In this document: positions 6,639 to 8,897 of the stretch, piece after piece
How positions within the stretch are numbered: the first letter of the stretch is position 1
How the letters are laid out: each line of letters opens with the position of its first letter
NCBI GenBank assembly: GCA_023425455.1
Contig: JAFACP010000178.1
Coordinates: 1 to 8,897 of the forward strand
Length of the DNA stretch: 8,897 bases
Direction: 5' to 3'
From: Pseudomonadota bacterium
Lineage (GTDB): Bacteria > Pseudomonadota > Gammaproteobacteria > Enterobacterales > Enterobacteriaceae
The notes under the pieces: generated by a model
Told to the model about the DNA's origin: nothing
Seen by the model: the letters and a program-made list of their open reading frames with translations, nothing else
Database searches by the model: none
Made by a program: the position numbers and the translations under genes

Positions 6639-6657
6639 GATATAGATAATCATTATT
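6639..6657 (-). promoter_or_regulatory. Fur-box-like sequence in the sdiA leader
   Basis: The plus strand here matches the 19-bp Fur consensus GATAATGATAATCATTATC at 16 of 19 positions, including a continuous 12-base match GATAATCATTAT; mismatches are at positions 5, 6 and 19. It lies 21-39 nt before the sdiA start. A -10-like TATATT sits just upstream at minus 6669-6664, so the site would be at or right after the transcription start. The -35 for that -10 is poor. The surrounding 6619-6770 is strongly AT-rich, which raises the risk of a chance match. Confidence 0.4.
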
Positions 6658-6796
6658 ATGGTGAATATAACCTAACACATAAATCTTTTTTAGATATACA
6701 AAATATCGGCCACCGCGCCATTATCTTTAGTTTTTACAGGGATTATCCGAGCGCGACGGAATAAATACACAATGCAATTGCCATGGCAGGAGAATA

Positions 6797-6827
6797 ATTT
6801 GCTCCAGCAGAAAGAACTGGAGCAAAT
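6797..6827 (-). terminator. Hairpin after tcyN, possible operon terminator
   Basis: Perfect 11-bp inverted repeat: ATTTGCTCCAG (minus 6827-6817), a 9-nt loop, and CTGGAGCAAAT (6807-6797). It starts 14 nt after the tcyN stop, the usual place for an operon end, but it is followed by TATTC and not a T run. It could end transcription weakly or act as a 3' stabilising hairpin. It also separates the transport operon from the sdiA promoter region on the same strand. Confidence 0.5.
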
Positions 6828-6840
6828 GAGTGCAGAAATG

Positions 6841-7593
6841 CTACTGCATAAGGAATTTTTCAAGGAACTGACGGGTGCGTGGCTGCTGCGGACGGGTGAA
6901 CAGCTCCTTCGCCGGCCCCTGCTCCACAATGCGCCCCTGATCCATAAAGATAGCGCGGTCGGCGACATCCCGGGCAAAGCTCATTTCATGGGTGACGATG
7001 ACCATCGTGCGCTTCTCCTGCGCCAGCTGGCGAATGGTATTGAGCACCTCGCCCACCAGCTCAGGGTCAAGCGCTGAGGTGGGTTCGTCAAACAGGATCA
7101 CATCCGGGCGCATCGCCAGCGCGCGGGCAATCGCCACGCGCTGCTGCTGCCCGCCAGACAGACGGCGCGGATAGCTGGTCTCCTTGCCGGCAAGCCCGAC
7201 CTTGGACAGCAGCTCGCGAGCGCGGGTTGTCGCGTCGTCCTTTGCCTCTCCCTTAACAATAACCGGCCCTTCAATAATATTTTCCAGTACTGTACGGTGT
7301 GGGAACAGATTGAAGTTCTGGAACACGAAACCGACATGCTGGCGCAGCCGCCGTATCAGCCCTTTCTGCTGGCTGATCGGCTTCGCGGTATCGATGGTGA
7401 TCTCCCCGACCCGAATCGTGCCGCTCTCAGGCTGCTCGAGCAGATTGATACTGCGCAGTAAGGTGGTTTTCCCCGACCCGCTCGGTCCAATGATGGCCAC
7501 CACTTCGCCGGGGGCGACCTCAAGATCGATGCCGTGAAGGACAGTCTGGCCGTGAAATTTTTTCACCAGGTTTTTGACGTCGATAGCACTCAT
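6841..7593 (-). CDS. tcyN: Cystine ABC transporter ATP-binding protein TcyN (YecC)
   Basis: A 250-residue ABC ATPase of the polar amino acid uptake family. It drives import of L-cystine and related sulfur compounds with the permease TcyL and the periplasmic binding protein TcyJ (FliY). Walker A GPSGSGKT is at 36-43, the Q-loop glutamine is Q92 (FVFQNFNLF), the signature LSGGQQ is at 145-150, Walker B ILFDEP includes D169 and E170, and the switch histidine is H202 (VTHEMSF). All are intact, and the length equals the E. coli protein. Its ATG (7593-7591) overlaps the TGA of tcyL by 4 nt (ATGA), indicating translational coupling. It is the last gene of the dcyD-tcyL-tcyN unit and is followed by an 11-bp hairpin. 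The binding protein gene is expected upstream of dcyD, beyond the window. Confidence 0.96.
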   Translation of the reverse strand: MSAIDVKNLVKKFHGQTVLHGIDLEVAPGEVVAIIGPSGSGKTTLLRSINLLEQPESGTIRVGEITIDTAKPISQQKGLIRRLRQHVGFVFQNFNLFPHRTVLENIIEGPVIVKGEAKDDATTRARELLSKVGLAGKETSYPRRLSGGQQQRVAIARALAMRPDVILFDEPTSALDPELVGEVLNTIRQLAQEKRTMVIVTHEMSFARDVADRAIFMDQGRIVEQGPAKELFTRPQQPRTRQFLEKFLMQ

Positions 7594-8258
7594 TTCGGAT
7601 CTCGCTCCTGGCGGTTAAGCTGGTTTTCAAAATAGTTTTGCAGCGCGGAAAGCACCGTCGCCATCACCCAGTAAATCAGTGACGCCGCCAGATACATGGT
7701 AAAGACCTCAAGCGTGCGCGAGGTAATGAGCTGGGCCTGACGGAACAGCTCCGGCACCTGAATGGTTGCCGCCAGCGACGTATCTTTCACCAGGCTGATA
7801 AAGCTGTTGCTGAGCGGCGGTAAGGCCACGCGCGCAGCCTGGGGAAGAATAGCACGACGCAGGGTCTGCCACGGCGTCATCCCGATACTGGCAGCGGCTT
7901 CCCACTGCCCCTTATCGATGGAGGAGATCGCCGCGCGCAGGGTCTCCGAGGTATACGCCGCGGTGTTCAGCGACAGCCCAATCATCGCCGCCGGGATCGG
8001 GTCCAGCTCAAGGCCAAACTGCGGTAAACCGTAGTAAATCATAAACAGCTGAGCGATAAGCGGCGTACCGCGAAACACGGAGATATAAAAACGGGCCAGC
8101 CAGCGAACCGGCCATATGGCCGACATCCGCATCAGCGCCAGCACAAACCCCAGAACCAGCCCGAAGAACATCCCGCCAATACTGAGCTGTAAGGTAAACA
8201 CCGCCCCTTTGAGCAGGAACGGCAACGAATCAATAACCAGTTGAATACTTTCTTGCAT
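7590..8258 (-). CDS. tcyL: Cystine ABC transporter permease TcyL (YecS)
   Basis: A 222-residue inner-membrane permease of the HisM/HisQ type, forming the cystine channel with TcyN. Hydrophobic segments lie around residues 18-42, 50-76, 86-104 and 185-207. The conserved cytoplasmic EAA loop that contacts the ATPase is EAAASIGMTPW at 120-130, leading to ILPQA at 137-141. It is the same length as E. coli YecS and keeps the MQESIQLVIDSLPFLLKGA start. The ATG at 8258 is preceded by only a modest AGGT at about 11-12 nt. The stop overlaps tcyN by 4 nt, and dcyD ends 21 nt upstream, so the three genes form one operon. Confidence 0.96.
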   Translation of the reverse strand: MQESIQLVIDSLPFLLKGAVFTLQLSIGGMFFGLVLGFVLALMRMSAIWPVRWLARFYISVFRGTPLIAQLFMIYYGLPQFGLELDPIPAAMIGLSLNTAAYTSETLRAAISSIDKGQWEAAASIGMTPWQTLRRAILPQAARVALPPLSNSFISLVKDTSLAATIQVPELFRQAQLITSRTLEVFTMYLAASLIYWVMATVLSALQNYFENQLNRQERDPK

Positions 8259-8279
8259 TATTATTTTCGACCTGATTTT

Positions 8280-8897
8280 TTAAACATGAGGATGATAAGC
8301 AAACAGCGCTGGCGCCCCGCCGGTGTGGACAAATAAAATGGGTCCTTCATCCTTAAAGCGTTTTTGCGCCACCCCGTCAATCAGCCCCGCCATCGCCTTC
8401 CCGGTATAGACAGGATCCAGCAGAATACCTTCCAGCCGCGCCAGCAGCCTGACGGCCTCCATCCCTTCATCGTTTGGCGTACCGTAGCCCGGCGCAAAAT
8501 AGTCATCCCACAGCAGAATGTCGGCCTTCGCCTGGAGTTCAAGCTGCTCGGCGACCGCCTGCTGCAGCGTCACCACCTTTGGCTTTTGATCGGCCACGCT
8601 TCGGGAGACCGTCACGCCAATCAGCTCGGCATCCGGCATCAGCTGCTCCAGGCCAACAGCCAGACCGGCATGGGTTCCCGCGCTGCCGGAGGCGACCACC
8701 ACCGACGATACACTCACCGCCCCCTCACACTGCTGGGCAATCTCCAGCGCGCTCTCCACGTAGCCCAGCGCGCCAAGCGCATTCGACCCGCCGACAGGAA
8801 TAACGTACGGACGGAACCCCTGCGCTTCCAGACGGGTAGCAAGCGCTTCAAGCTGCGCTGTCGGGTCGGTCAGGGCATCAACCATTTCGACCTGCAC
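8280..8897 (-). CDS. dcyD: D-cysteine desulfhydrase DcyD, C-terminal part
   Basis: This fragment gives the C-terminal 205 residues, about two thirds, of a PLP enzyme that converts D-cysteine to pyruvate, H2S and ammonia. It belongs to the fold-type II group with ACC deaminase. The frame is open through the right end of the window (GTG at 8897 is internal, not a start) and stops at TAA 8282-8280. E. coli DcyD has 328 residues, so about 123 N-terminal residues, including the PLP-binding lysine, lie outside. Visible features are VGGSNALG (fragment residues 35-42), the phosphate-holding [10 protein letters not shown] (70-79), the [12 protein letters not shown] segment and HTGGAPALF near the end. 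Its place 21 nt before tcyL fits a job in handling sulfur amino acids brought in by the transporter. Confidence 0.95.
   Translation of the reverse strand: MQVEMVDALTDPTAQLEALATRLEAQGFRPYVIPVGGSNALGALGYVESALEIAQQCEGAVSVSSVVVASGSAGTHAGLAVGLEQLMPDAELIGVTVSRSVADQKPKVVTLQQAVAEQLELQAKADILLWDDYFAPGYGTPNDEGMEAVRLLARLEGILLDPVYTGKAMAGLIDGVAQKRFKDEGPILFVHTGGAPALFAYHPHV

Noticed and set aside
6619..6678. N-terminal extension of sdiA to ATG 6678
   Set aside because: The 20 added residues have no counterpart in SdiA and would place the AT-rich regulatory DNA inside the gene.

Overview
The window is an ordinary core-chromosome segment of an enterobacterium (Enterobacteriaceae; most like Enterobacter, Leclercia, Lelliottia and close relatives). 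Protein lengths, start codons and gene order match the E. coli and Salmonella tyrP-yecA-tRNA-pgsA-uvrC-uvrY-yecF-sdiA-tcyN-tcyL-dcyD neighbourhood as I know it, and protein identity to E. coli looks high throughout. The genus is inferred from general resemblance and was not tested by any search.

Layout from left to right: the 3' end of tyrP (tyrosine permease, +) runs convergently into yecA (-). Next is about 470 bp with no gene up to a tRNA operon on the minus strand, glyW-cysT-leuZ, with its own promoter and a clear terminator. Upstream of it lie pgsA (phosphatidylglycerophosphate synthase), uvrC (excision nuclease subunit C) and uvrY (BarA/UvrY response regulator), all on the minus strand. 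uvrY starts with TTG, and its stop codon overlaps the GTG start of uvrC by 4 nt. A 470-bp regulatory region separates uvrY from the divergent small gene yecF. yecF converges on sdiA (orphan LuxR-type receptor), and an intrinsic terminator lies between them. At the right, dcyD (5' end cut off by the window), tcyL and tcyN form the cystine uptake and D-cysteine degradation operon, transcribed leftwards toward sdiA.

The genes fall into four groups: the tRNA and phospholipid housekeeping block; nucleotide excision repair coupled to the UvrY/Csr regulatory gene; the regulator pair UvrY and SdiA flanking yecF; and the sulfur amino acid operon. No mobile element, CRISPR array, phage or foreign island is visible, and I see no evidence of a new multi-gene system. 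The more interesting signals are small and non-coding: a Fur-box-like sequence (16 of 19 positions) in the sdiA leader; overlapping, mutually exclusive inverted repeats with T tracts just upstream of the yecF promoter; inverted repeats in the uvrY leader; hairpins after pgsA and tcyN; and paired compensatory changes in tRNA-Leu(UAA).
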